Under the pieces are notes generated by a model. It did no database searches. It was not told where the DNA came from and saw nothing but the letters and a program-made list of their open reading frames with translations. Shown here piece by piece: positions 1-6,035 of a stretch of 10,076 nt of DNA. A program made the translations under genes and the position numbers. Within the stretch, counting starts at the first letter, position 1. Each line of letters opens with the position of its first letter. Source of the stretch: Deltaproteobacteria bacterium (lineage in GTDB: Bacteria > Desulfobacterota > DSM-4660 > Desulfatiglandales > Desulfatiglandaceae); NCBI GenBank assembly GCA_019307645.1, contig JAFDJF010000231.1, forward strand, positions 1-10,076, read 5' to 3'.

Positions 1-79
1 ATAGGGATATTTTCATTACAATGGGTTAGCGCTTTGCCAAAATAGCAGAAACGGCTAAGGGGGGATGTTTTTCAGAGGC

Positions 80-532
80 CTAACCGTGGTGCTTCTTGGC
101 CTCCTCCATATCCCGTTTCAGTTCCTTTTCTTTTAGGACACGTCTCTTGTCGTATTTCCGCTTGCCTTTTGCCAGAGCGATCTCCACCTTGGCCCGCCCC
201 CTGGTGAAATATACCTTTGTGGGGACAAGTGTATACCCCTTCGTCTCGGTCTTTCCAATCAGTCGTTTTATTTCCCTTTTGTTCAACAGGAGTTTTCGAA
301 CTCTCATGGGTTCCAATTCGACATGGTGGGCAAAAGGATATGGGGTAATATGCATGTTGTGAAGGAAAACCTCTCCTTTTTTTACCTTGGCATAGCTATC
401 CACCAGGCTGGCTCGTCCCTCTCTGAGGGATTTCACCTCCGGCCCCATGAGGACAATCCCGGCCTCCAGAACATCATCAATAAAGTAGTCATGGCGGGCC
501 TTTTTGTTCTGACAGACAATTTTTATGTTCAT
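80..532 (-). CDS. smpB: SsrA-binding protein SmpB
   Basis: SmpB binds tmRNA (SsrA) and delivers it to stalled ribosomes for trans-translation, which frees the ribosome and tags the nascent peptide for degradation. The 150-aa product matches the usual family length of about 150-160. Family signatures are visible: GPEVKSLREGR at residues 30-40, the HNMHITPYPFA stretch near 58-68, and the basic tail from AKGKRKYDKRRVLKEKE at about 121-137, which enters the decoding site. The frame is open upstream to 634, but that extension is unlike the family and lies inside ptsI. The chosen ATG (532-530) overlaps the ptsI stop as ATGA, indicating translational coupling. The ribosome binding site is modest: AAGG lies about 10 nt upstream. 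It is the last gene of the run. No tmRNA gene is visible in the 79 bases after it, although ssrA often lies nearby in other genomes. Confidence 0.97.
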   Translation of the reverse strand: MNIKIVCQNKKARHDYFIDDVLEAGIVLMGPEVKSLREGRASLVDSYAKVKKGEVFLHNMHITPYPFAHHVELEPMRVRKLLLNKREIKRLIGKTETKGYTLVPTKVYFTRGRAKVEIALAKGKRKYDKRRVLKEKELKRDMEEAKKHHG

Positions 533-2364
533 GGGCGTCCCGCCTTTTTTCTCTCCATTTGTGTATGGGATTCTTGCACGTGATTTTGCAGATACCCTTT
601 TTCTCCAAGCTCCGGGGCCAGGCGCTTCGTCCATTCAAGGGCATACGCACGGACTTCCCTGGCAGTATTAAGTTCCATCATATTTTCAAAATCAGCACGA
701 GCCTCTTCAATGGTGATGGATCGTACAACATTCTTGATCAGGGGAATGGCCCTTGCGTTCATGCTGAGTTCCTCAAGGCCGAGACCCAGCAGAAAAGGGA
801 GGCAAAGCGGATCCCCCGCCATTTCCCCGCACAGAGAAACCCCGATCCCGGCATTTTTCGCGGCACTGACCACAGATTGAATCATCCTGAGGATGGCCGG
901 GTGAAAAGGCTGAAACAGATACGCGACGTGCTCGTTGTCCCGGTCAATGGCAAGGGCGTACTGGATAAGATCATTCGTGCCGATACTGAAAAAATCCACA
1001 TATCGGGCCAGGATCTCGGCTATTATGACAGCTGAAGGGACCTCAATCATGATGCCGACTTTTATATCGTGGTTATAATCAATTTTTTCCAGATCCAGCT
1101 CATCTTTGGCCTGTGCAAGGATCTCTTTGGCTTCCAGGATTTCCCGAAGGCCTGAGACCATGGGAAACATCAAATGAACCTGCCCGTAGATGCTCGCCCT
1201 GAGAATCGCCCGCAACTGAGTTTTGAGTATTTCCGGCTCTTTTAGACAAAACCGGATGGCCCTCAATCCGAGTGCGGGATTAAGCTCCTTTGACATTTCG
1301 ATTTCTGATGGAACCTTGTCACCCCCGAGGTCCAGACTCCTTATGGTCACCGGATTCGGGGCCATAATTTCAGCAACTTGCCGATAATCTTCAAACAGGT
1401 CTTCTTCACTTGGAAGCGCCCTGCTCCTGAGATACAAAAACTCTGTCCTGTAAAGCCCAATCCCCTCACCACCATGGTCCTTGACAGCGGCGACTTCTTC
1501 CAGAAATTCCATGTTGGCCTGAATGAATATTCTATGCCCATCGGCGGTTGTGGCCGGGAGGTGGCCTGTCTTGGCAATAATTGACAGGTATTCTTCGAGT
1601 TGGAGCTGTCTGTCTTGATAGTGGATAATGTCACTGTCATCGGGGTGAATTACCACTTCTCCGGTGTTACCGTCAACGATCAGCAGATCCCCGTCCTTCA
1701 CCAGATCAGTAATAGATCCCAGGGCGACAACCGCAGGGATCTGCAGGGCATGAGCAAGGATGCCGGTATGAGAGGTCCTGCCTCCCACATCAGTAATGAA
1801 CCCCATAACCCTGCCGATATTTAACTCGGTGGTGTCAGCGGGGGACAAATCATGGGCTACAATTATAACACGTTCTTTAATCTCTGAAAGATGCGGTTGT
1901 TCTTCACCGGAGAGATTTCTCAAGACCCTCTCAACGACGTTCTCTACATCATTGATCCGACTGCTGATGTACTCGTCATCGATTTGTTTAAATATTTGTC
2001 TTATTTCCTGAAGTGATTTTTTGAGCGCCCATTCGGCATTGATTTTCTCATCCGTGATTTTTTGAACAGTCGCATCCGTAAGCATGGTGTCTTTCAGTAT
2101 CATCAAATGACTGTCCAGGATGAACGCATGCTCCTTCACATGATCAGGCATTCTGCTCTTCAGGGTGGCAAGCTGCTCCTCAGTAATGAGAAGGGCCTCT
2201 TTGAATCGCTCAACCTCTCTGCCTAACTTCTTGTCGTCAATAATGTACTGATACTTGATTTTGACCCTTGACCGGTCCACCAGATGGGCCTTGCCGATGA
2301 TAATGCCCGGGGAGACGCCTATGCCCTGCAATTGTTTTGGGGAGGCAACACGGTTTTCTGTCAT
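529..2364 (-). CDS. ptsI: PEP-protein phosphotransferase (PTS Enzyme I)
   Basis: Enzyme I takes phosphate from phosphoenolpyruvate onto a histidine and passes it to HPr, the first cytoplasmic step of the PTS phosphorelay. All expected motifs are seen in the 611-aa product. The N-terminal swivel domain has GIGVSPGIIIGKA at 14-26 and the active-site GGRTSHTGILA with His199. The C-terminal PEP-binding barrel has LYRTEFL (Arg306), IRSLDLGGDK (Arg342), MIEVPSA (Glu441), IGTNDL (Asp465) and the catalytic cysteine in LCGEMAGD (Cys512). It is somewhat longer than the E. coli enzyme (about 575 aa), with about 35 extra polar residues at the C-terminus that overlap the smpB signals. It starts with ATG overlapping the ptsH stop (ATGA) and ends with a second ATGA overlap into smpB, so ptsH-ptsI-smpB is probably co-translated. 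All key residues are intact, so an active enzyme is expected. Confidence 0.97.
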   Translation of the reverse strand: MTENRVASPKQLQGIGVSPGIIIGKAHLVDRSRVKIKYQYIIDDKKLGREVERFKEALLITEEQLATLKSRMPDHVKEHAFILDSHLMILKDTMLTDATVQKITDEKINAEWALKKSLQEIRQIFKQIDDEYISSRINDVENVVERVLRNLSGEEQPHLSEIKERVIIVAHDLSPADTTELNIGRVMGFITDVGGRTSHTGILAHALQIPAVVALGSITDLVKDGDLLIVDGNTGEVVIHPDDSDIIHYQDRQLQLEEYLSIIAKTGHLPATTADGHRIFIQANMEFLEEVAAVKDHGGEGIGLYRTEFLYLRSRALPSEEDLFEDYRQVAEIMAPNPVTIRSLDLGGDKVPSEIEMSKELNPALGLRAIRFCLKEPEILKTQLRAILRASIYGQVHLMFPMVSGLREILEAKEILAQAKDELDLEKIDYNHDIKVGIMIEVPSAVIIAEILARYVDFFSIGTNDLIQYALAIDRDNEHVAYLFQPFHPAILRMIQSVVSAAKNAGIGVSLCGEMAGDPLCLPFLLGLGLEELSMNARAIPLIKNVVRSITIEEARADFENMMELNTAREVRAYALEWTKRLAPELGEKGYLQNHVQESHTQMERKKAGRP

Positions 2365-2633
2365 TTTCCCTCCCCAAATCTTTGCTCAAACAACTCGCTC
2401 AGCTCTTCCATAAAATCCTCTGAATCCTCTCCCGCAATTCTTGCCTGTATCTCCGTGCCGTTAGGACAAGAAAGAGTGAGGATGGACAGTATGCTGGAAC
2501 CGTCTACTTCCAGCCCATCTTTCTTGAGAAAAAGCTCTGAGTTATACTGATTCCCAAGTTCCACTATCTTTCCGGCGGCACGTGCATGCAACCCTAGTTT
2601 GTTTTGGATTCTGAACTTCTTAACCTGTTCCAT
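2361..2633 (-). CDS. ptsH: HPr, PTS phosphocarrier protein
   Basis: HPr is the small phosphocarrier between Enzyme I and EIIA domains. The 90-aa product has the active-site motif NKLGLHARAA with His16. The second regulatory site region reads DGSSILSILTL. Ser47 aligns with the Ser46 that HPr kinase phosphorylates in Firmicutes and many proteobacteria, but the following residues are LS rather than the common MG. The C-terminal GEDSEDFMEEL segment is typical of the last helix. The ATG start overlaps the rsmI 3' end by 14 bp. Only a weak GAG precedes it, so expression probably depends on coupling to rsmI. No EIIA, EIIB or EIIC gene is seen in the window, so the phosphate acceptor is unknown. A partly regulatory PTS is likely but is inference. 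Confidence 0.96.
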   Translation of the reverse strand: MEQVKKFRIQNKLGLHARAAGKIVELGNQYNSELFLKKDGLEVDGSSILSILTLSCPNGTEIQARIAGEDSEDFMEELSELFEQRFGEGK

Positions 2634-3540
2634 TTATCTCAATCTTTTTGAGATTCCGTTTCCTGGAAATACATTCTTTATAAATCTGCCTGTAGGCAAT
2701 TCCGTCCTCTTTTGAAATCAGCGCTGCAATGTCCCTGATGCTCCGCACATCCTCCGCCAGAAGAGCTTCTATCCTGTTCAGGATCTCTTCACTCAAGGGC
2801 TCATGTTTTTTTATCTCTTTTCCAGCTACTGCCAGAGTAAATTCCCCTCTGGTCCTGTCCGGTGTCAGATGCTCTAGAACTGTACTGATTGTCCCTCGCT
2901 TTACATCCTCAAACACCTTTGTTATTTCCCGGAGCATTACCATCTGCCGGTCTCCCAGGGTTTCCCTTAAATCCTCAAGCATTACCCTGATACGGTGCGG
3001 AGCCTCAAAAAAGACCATGGTACGGGGTTCGGAGGTCAGCCCTGCAATCGCTTTTTTTCTCTTGCCGGCCTTATTCGGCAGAAAGCCCAGAAAAAGGAAT
3101 TGTTCCGAAGGCAGGCCCGAAACTGAAAGCGCCGCAATAACGGCCGAAGGCCCTGGAATCGGGGTTACCGCCATACCTTCATTTGCCGCCAGGTTAATCA
3201 AATAGAGACCCGGATCAGAAATGCCAGGGGTCCCGGCATCCGTCACAACGCCAACATCCTGACCCGATTTCAGCTGTTTGATGAGTCCGGGGGCCTTGAT
3301 TTTCCGGTTATGCTGGTTGTAACTGGTAAGTCTTGTTTTTATTTTGTAATGTTCGCAAAGCCCCTTTGTATGCGCCACGCTTTCAGCGGCGATGATGTCC
3401 ACGCTTTTAAGAACCTTCAAGGCCCTCAGTGTAATATCTTCCATGTTTCCAATGGGTGTAGAGACAACATACAGGGTCCCTGATTTTGGATTTTGGATTT
3501 TGGATTGCGGATTTTGGGACATAATTCCAACTTTGGTCAT
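2620..3540 (-). CDS. rsmI: 16S rRNA (cytidine1402-2'-O)-methyltransferase RsmI
   Basis: RsmI uses SAM to 2'-O-methylate C1402 of 16S rRNA at the decoding centre. The 306-aa product (E. coli form about 286) shows the tetrapyrrole-methylase-like fold: GTLYVVSTPIGNMEDITLRAL at about 21-40, VTDAGTPGISDPG near 99-111, IPGPSAVIAALSVSGLP near 128-144, and EPRTMVFFEAPHR near 172-184. One oddity is that the usual AEDTRHT signature reads AESVAHT at 52-58, losing the Asp, Thr and Arg. The start is ambiguous. The ATG at 3540 gives a 9-bp offset from the yraN stop but has no Shine-Dalgarno. A second in-frame ATG at 3522 has TTGGAATT in front and would give 300 aa. Residues 8-19 (SQNPQSKIQNPK) are encoded by a heptanucleotide repeat and are probably not part of the fold. 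It lies between yraN and ptsH, overlapping ptsH. Confidence 0.93.
   Translation of the reverse strand: MTKVGIMSQNPQSKIQNPKSGTLYVVSTPIGNMEDITLRALKVLKSVDIIAAESVAHTKGLCEHYKIKTRLTSYNQHNRKIKAPGLIKQLKSGQDVGVVTDAGTPGISDPGLYLINLAANEGMAVTPIPGPSAVIAALSVSGLPSEQFLFLGFLPNKAGKRKKAIAGLTSEPRTMVFFEAPHRIRVMLEDLRETLGDRQMVMLREITKVFEDVKRGTISTVLEHLTPDRTRGEFTLAVAGKEIKKHEPLSEEILNRIEALLAEDVRSIRDIAALISKEDGIAYRQIYKECISRKRNLKKIEINGTG
3481..3517. repeat. Heptanucleotide tandem repeat inside the rsmI 5' coding region
   Basis: On the plus strand the units are TGATTTT, GGATTTT, GGATTTT, GGATTGC and GGATTTT, followed by GG. That is five 7-bp units in register from 3481 to 3515, with one GGATTGC variant. In the coding direction this is AAAATCC/GCAATCC. 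The array is translated as an Asn/Gln/Lys/Ser-rich leader of RsmI, between the two candidate ATG codons and the conserved fold. Dispersed heptamer arrays of this type are known as short tandemly repeated elements in several bacterial groups. Whether this one belongs to such a family genome-wide cannot be told from one window. Confidence 0.85.
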
Positions 3541-3548
3541 TTATCGAT

Positions 3549-3917
3549 CTAATAGGCCAGGTCAAAGGCATTCTTGATCACTTCAATCAGAGGCGTTCCC
3601 CCTTTCAGGCTGACTGCAATTACATCAAATCTCGCTTTGGTCTCGCAGCAGTTATTGGACTTCATATAGAACAACGCCACTTTTGATAGCTGCCGCCTCT
3701 TTCTGGCAGTTACGGCCTCTTTTGCATAACCGACAGACTTGCCCTTTCTGGTCTTTGTTTCGACAAAAACCAGCGTGTCGCCGTCATTTGCAATTAGATC
3801 CACCTCTCCAAGAGGGCATTTATAATTGCGAATGATCTTTTTATAACCAAGGCTTTTGATCTTTTTATACGCCAACTCCTCACCGAACTGCCCCAGTTCA
3901 AGCCTTTCTTTGGTCAA
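3549..3917 (-). CDS. yraN: YraN / UPF0102 family protein, predicted endonuclease-like
   Basis: A 122-aa member of the UPF0102 (YraN) family, which has a restriction-endonuclease-like (PD-(D/E)XK) fold and is usually a neighbour of rnhB and rsmI. Its cellular role is not firmly established. Seen motifs are LGQFGEELAYKKI at 8-20, GEVDLIAND with Asp40, VFVETKTR with Glu53 and Lys55 (the D...ExK catalytic pattern), and RFDVIAV at 96-102. The start is TTG (3917-3915). No in-frame ATG precedes the conserved N-terminus, and AAGGAG at 3932-3927 lies 9 nt upstream of the TTG. The ribosome binding site is buried in the last codons of rnhB, whose stop is one base away, so translation is probably coupled. 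Length and motifs are complete. Any nuclease activity is inferred from the fold only. Confidence 0.93.
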   Translation of the reverse strand: MTKERLELGQFGEELAYKKIKSLGYKKIIRNYKCPLGEVDLIANDGDTLVFVETKTRKGKSVGYAKEAVTARKRRQLSKVALFYMKSNNCCETKARFDVIAVSLKGGTPLIEVIKNAFDLAY

Positions 3918-3932
3918 ACTATGAAACTCCTT
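3915..3932 (-). promoter_or_regulatory. Shine-Dalgarno deciding the TTG start of yraN
   Basis: Reading the minus strand, AAGGAG (3932-3927) is followed by 9 nt and then TTG (3917-3915). The site overlaps the rnhB stop codon TAG (3921-3919). It is a near-consensus ribosome binding site at good spacing and supports TTG initiation in the absence of any nearby ATG. Confidence 0.8.
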
Positions 3933-4626
3933 TAAAGGTCATGCGGTGAATCGGGGATGGCCCATATTGCTTTATGGCCTTCATGTGGCGGACGGTTCCA
4001 TAGCCTTTATGTTTATCAAAGCCGTACTCCGGATACATTTCGTGATAGCAGCGCATAATTCTGTCCCGATAAACCTTGGCCAGCACAGATGCGGCAGAAA
4101 TGCTTCGGCTGAGCTGATCGCCTTTTTTCAGGCACCTCTGATGAATGGATAGAGGAACCGAATGAATACCATCAACGAGGAGAAAATCAGGCTGCGGATC
4201 AAGGGACAGAATGGCCCGTCTCATGGCTTCGAGAGAGGCTTTCAGGATATTGAATTCATCAATGTATCTATGGGAAACGACCCCGATACCGGTGGCCAGG
4301 GCCTTACGATGAATAACTGAGAACGCCTTTTCTCTGGCCCCTGCGCGCATTTGTTTTGAGTCCCGGACTCCAGTTAACTCGATACCATGGGGAAGAATTG
4401 CGGCAGCGGCCACAACCGGGCCAGCCAGAGGGCCTCGACCCGCCTCATCAACTCCGGCAATCAACCCATACCCATCCTTTCGGACCAAATCTTCATGGAA
4501 AAACGGATCGATTGAGAAGGAGCTGGTACTCTCGGGAAAAAGGGACAGATTTTTGGGTGGAGTGGCAATAAACTGTAATAAAGAATTTTCGGCAATGTCA
4601 GTCGTCTGTTGCTTAAATAATTCCAA
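3919..4626 (-). CDS. rnhB: Ribonuclease HII
   Basis: RNase HII cleaves RNA in RNA-DNA hybrids and incises at single ribonucleotides in DNA. The 235-aa product carries the four metal-binding acidic residues: Asp60 and Glu61 in IAGVDEAGRGPLAGPV, Asp152 in LLVDG, and Asp188 in AKVYRDR. It also has SISAASVLAKV at 175-185, KGYGT near 207-211 and the C-terminal HRMTFK. The N-terminal region before GVDEAGRG (about 57 residues) is longer than in E. coli. The start chosen is TTG at 4626-4624, as no in-frame ATG exists before the first motif. A GGGG run sits only one or two bases upstream, so the ribosome binding site is poor. An alternative TTG lies at about residue 47. The start codon falls inside a 12-bp direct repeat (4620-4631) that recurs at 4828-4839, suggesting the gene's 5' flank was rearranged by an insertion. 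The gene is followed after one base by yraN. Confidence 0.94.
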   Translation of the reverse strand: MELFKQQTTDIAENSLLQFIATPPKNLSLFPESTSSFSIDPFFHEDLVRKDGYGLIAGVDEAGRGPLAGPVVAAAAILPHGIELTGVRDSKQMRAGAREKAFSVIHRKALATGIGVVSHRYIDEFNILKASLEAMRRAILSLDPQPDFLLVDGIHSVPLSIHQRCLKKGDQLSRSISAASVLAKVYRDRIMRCYHEMYPEYGFDKHKGYGTVRHMKAIKQYGPSPIHRMTFKGVS

Positions 4627-4839
4627 ACCCCTAAACCACTCTCAGGACTGACGGTTTATTGTCTTATAACTGTCTAAGGGCTCGCGGGCAGCAAGATCAG
4701 TTGAGCTTGCGAAATCACGTCGCGGCGTGATTTCACCCTTTCCGCCTTAGATCTCCCCGATGAGCGGGATCTGTCGAGCGGCATTCTCGACTTTTGCAAC
4801 GTTAGGGTAAACTGTCTGTTGGGGTTCATTCCAAACCCC
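4620..4839. mobile_element. Putative small insertion flanked by 12-bp direct repeats
   Basis: The exact 12-mer ATTCCAAACCCC occurs at 4620-4631 and again at 4828-4839 and brackets 196 bp. That interior has no ORF of note but many inverted repeats: TCTAAGG (4673-4679) with CCTTAGA (4745-4751); GCAAG/CTTGC (4691-4710); a 9-bp stem at 4711-4734; AGAT/ATCT plus CCCG/CGGG at 4749-4772; and GTCGAG/CTCGAC at 4773-4791. Removing one repeat copy and the interior would leave about 25 bp between the rplS stop and the rnhB start, matching the tight spacing elsewhere in the run. No convincing terminal inverted repeats are seen at the inner borders. It could be a MITE-like or other repeat unit with target-site duplication, or a structured mRNA element whose flanking repeat is fortuitous. 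This entry covers the whole 233-bp rplS-rnhB gap. Confidence 0.5.
4711..4734. other. Perfect 9-bp inverted repeat (hairpin) in the rplS-rnhB gap
   Basis: GAAATCACG (4711-4719) pairs with CGTGATTTC (4726-4734) across a 6-base loop TCGCGG. There is no U-run on either side, so it is not an intrinsic terminator. It is the strongest of several stems in the bracketed element and could fold in the polycistronic mRNA just upstream of rnhB, where mRNA processing or translational effects are possible but unproven. Confidence 0.75.
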
Positions 4840-4859
4840 CCGGCCCCGGTTTTAATGGA

Positions 4860-5204
4860 TCAAAACCTCTTTTCTTTGATCCGGGAGGCCTTTCCCCTCA
4901 GTTTGCGCAGGTAATACAGCCGCGCCCGTCTAACCCTGCCTCTGGTGACGATTTCAATTTTATCTACAAGCGGGGAGTGAAGAGGAAATATCTTCTCCAC
5001 GCCAACGCCGTAAGAGACCTTTCTGACAGTAAAGGTTGCGCCGGTGTTCCCTTTTCTCTTTCGTATTACGACTCCCTTGAATATCTGAATCCTCTCCTTC
5101 TCTCCCTCTTTTATCCTAGCATGCACTTTAACCGTGTCACCCGGCCGGAAATCAGGGATATCCGTGCGCATCTGCTCCTTTTCAAGTGCTTCTAATATGT
5201 TCAT
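4860..5204 (-). CDS. rplS: 50S ribosomal protein L19
   Basis: L19 sits at the 30S-50S interface. The 114-aa product is the standard length and aligns throughout with the family: [13 protein letters not shown] at the start, [16 protein letters not shown] near 19-34, [11 protein letters not shown] near 43-53, [21 protein letters not shown] near 58-78 and the basic end [22 protein letters not shown]. The frame opens 8 codons further upstream, but the ATG at 5204-5202 is right because GGAGGG lies at optimal distance before it and L19 proteins begin here. The methyltransferase stop is 13 bp upstream. The downstream 233-bp gap is unusually long for this cluster. Confidence 0.98.
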   Translation of the reverse strand: MNILEALEKEQMRTDIPDFRPGDTVKVHARIKEGEKERIQIFKGVVIRKRKGNTGATFTVRKVSYGVGVEKIFPLHSPLVDKIEIVTRGRVRRARLYYLRKLRGKASRIKEKRF

Positions 5205-5217
5205 ATTTCCCTCCAGA

Positions 5218-5784
5218 TCACTGTGCAAAAAAGTTGCCGGCCAACCGGTCTAAGATGATGGCAGCAGCCGTCCTGACAGAAAGATGCTGGTAGCCTGCTC
5301 TGCCCATAATGGGGTCCAAGACATAATCTGCCCGGTCCAATATCGTTTTATCGAGACCCCATGCTGTTCCAAACAATAAAAATACAGTTTTTCCGTTCTG
5401 GATGATATCTTTTACTCTCTCGTAAGAGGCAGAACGGCCCTTTTGTCTGGAGGCATCAGTTGCGATCAGCAACGGAGCCTCCCCCTCCAGATCCGCTATG
5501 GAATCGGTTGCCCGCTCCAGGGACGGTTTAACCGCAATGAGTTCTATGGCTTCTTTCCTGTGCCGGTTGTATCCGGCACCATAACCCTCTGTCCAGTGCC
5601 TTTGAACCCGCTCAACCAGAGCCCGCTGGTCATCCAGCGGAGTTATAACAAAGAATTTCCTGACATCATAGGTCCTGGCCAGCCTTGCAATGTCATGAAG
5701 ATCAAAAGTCGTTATGGCAGAGGCAATCTTCTGATAGTTTTTGTTGTAAACAGGGAAGTGTATCAGCCCGATATAAAGACGCAT
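5218..5784 (-). CDS. SPOUT-like SAM-dependent RNA methyltransferase (Methyltrn_RNA_4 family)
   Basis: A 188-aa predicted RNA methyltransferase of the family long annotated as DUF2168/Methyltrn_RNA_4, with a SPOUT-type knotted fold. Its RNA target is not known to me. Seen features are [14 protein letters not shown] at 3-16, a [17 protein letters not shown] stretch at 25-41, [15 protein letters not shown] at 46-60, [12 protein letters not shown] at 137-148 (glycine-rich SAM-loop region) and [19 protein letters not shown] at 165-183 (C-terminal knot). The placement between trmD and rplS, both translation genes, suggests a tRNA or rRNA substrate. The ATG at 5784-5782 starts directly at a conserved N-terminus, but no good Shine-Dalgarno precedes it. 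The leader is made of the terminal repeat of a MITE-like element that begins at 5786, so expression may have changed from the ancestral state. Confidence 0.9.
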   Translation of the reverse strand: MRLYIGLIHFPVYNKNYQKIASAITTFDLHDIARLARTYDVRKFFVITPLDDQRALVERVQRHWTEGYGAGYNRHRKEAIELIAVKPSLERATDSIADLEGEAPLLIATDASRQKGRSASYERVKDIIQNGKTVFLLFGTAWGLDKTILDRADYVLDPIMGRAGYQHLSVRTAAAIILDRLAGNFFAQ

Positions 5785-5951
5785 AGTAACTACTCAGGTT
5801 CAAGGGTTCACGGTTCAGGGTTCAAGGTTAAAGCGATGAAGGAGAGGCTCTATTCTTTAGATAAATACCCTGTTCATCCGCTTTTTTGGTATGCCAAACG
5901 GTTTGACACACAAAGTCCAGGGAACACGCTATGTCGCTCTGGAAACATGAA

Positions 5952-5977
5952 GTTAATCCCGCTAAATCGGGATTAAC
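5952..5977. other. Perfect 10-bp hairpin inside the MITE-like element
   Basis: GTTAATCCCG (5952-5961) pairs with CGGGATTAAC (5968-5977) around the 6-base loop CTAAAT. It lacks a flanking T-run on the minus strand, so it is unlikely to terminate transcription of the operon by itself. It immediately adjoins the GAACCGCT array. Confidence 0.8.
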
Positions 5978-5980
5978 CGT

Positions 5981-6015
5981 GAACCGCTGAACCGCTGAAC
6001 CGCTGAACCCTGAAC
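5981..6015. repeat. GAACCGCT tandem repeat near the right end of the element
   Basis: Three exact 8-bp units GAACCGCT (5981-6004) are followed by a 7-bp variant GAACCCT and GAAC. The complementary motif GGTTCA recurs at the left end (GGTTCAAG, GGTTCACG, GGTTCAGG, GGTTCAAG between about 5797 and 5828), making the subterminal regions inverted relative to each other. Confidence 0.85.
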
Positions 6016-6035
6016 TTAACTACCTGAGTAGTTAC

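Larger units (their letters stand above)
5786..6035. mobile_element. MITE-like element with 14-bp perfect terminal inverted repeats
   Basis: The ends are GTAACTACTCAGGT (5786-5799) and ACCTGAGTAGTTAC (6022-6035), exact reverse complements over 14 bp. Inside the left end are GGTTCA-based repeats (about 5797-5830). Inside the right end is an array of GAACCGCT three times followed by GAACCCT and GAAC (5981-6015). The two ends are therefore inverted over roughly 45 bp, with an extra TAGTTAA on the right. The 250-bp unit encodes no transposase. A possible 5-bp duplication GCATA lies at 5781-5785 and 6039-6043, but the right copy is offset by three bases from the inverted repeat. It sits between trmD and the methyltransferase and appears to have interrupted an otherwise compact operon. 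The name MITE is by structure only, and the mobilising transposase family is unknown. Confidence 0.75.

Noticed and set aside
1..79. tmRNA gene (ssrA) or terminator after smpB
   Set aside because: No tRNA-like end, tag reading frame or terminator hairpin with T-run is visible in these 79 bases.
4773..4795. Plus-strand hairpin GTCGAG/CTCGAC followed by TTTT, resembling an intrinsic terminator
   Set aside because: No plus-strand gene precedes it, the stem is only 6 bp and the T-run is 4 bases. It is better explained as one of several stems in the insert.
4790..4810. Integron attC-like core GTTAGGG in the rplS-rnhB gap
   Set aside because: The site does not satisfy the GTTRRRY core, and no paired RYYYAAC partner with attC architecture is present.
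4821..4839. GGGGTT/AACCCC stem after rplS as a terminator
   Set aside because: On the minus strand it is followed by AACAGACAG rather than a U-run, and one arm is part of the 12-bp direct repeat.
5836..5976. 46-codon plus-strand ORF inside the MITE-like element with an AAGG upstream of its ATG
   Set aside because: Its last codons are formed by the perfect hairpin and it shows no recognisable domain. It is most likely a chance frame within non-coding repeat DNA.
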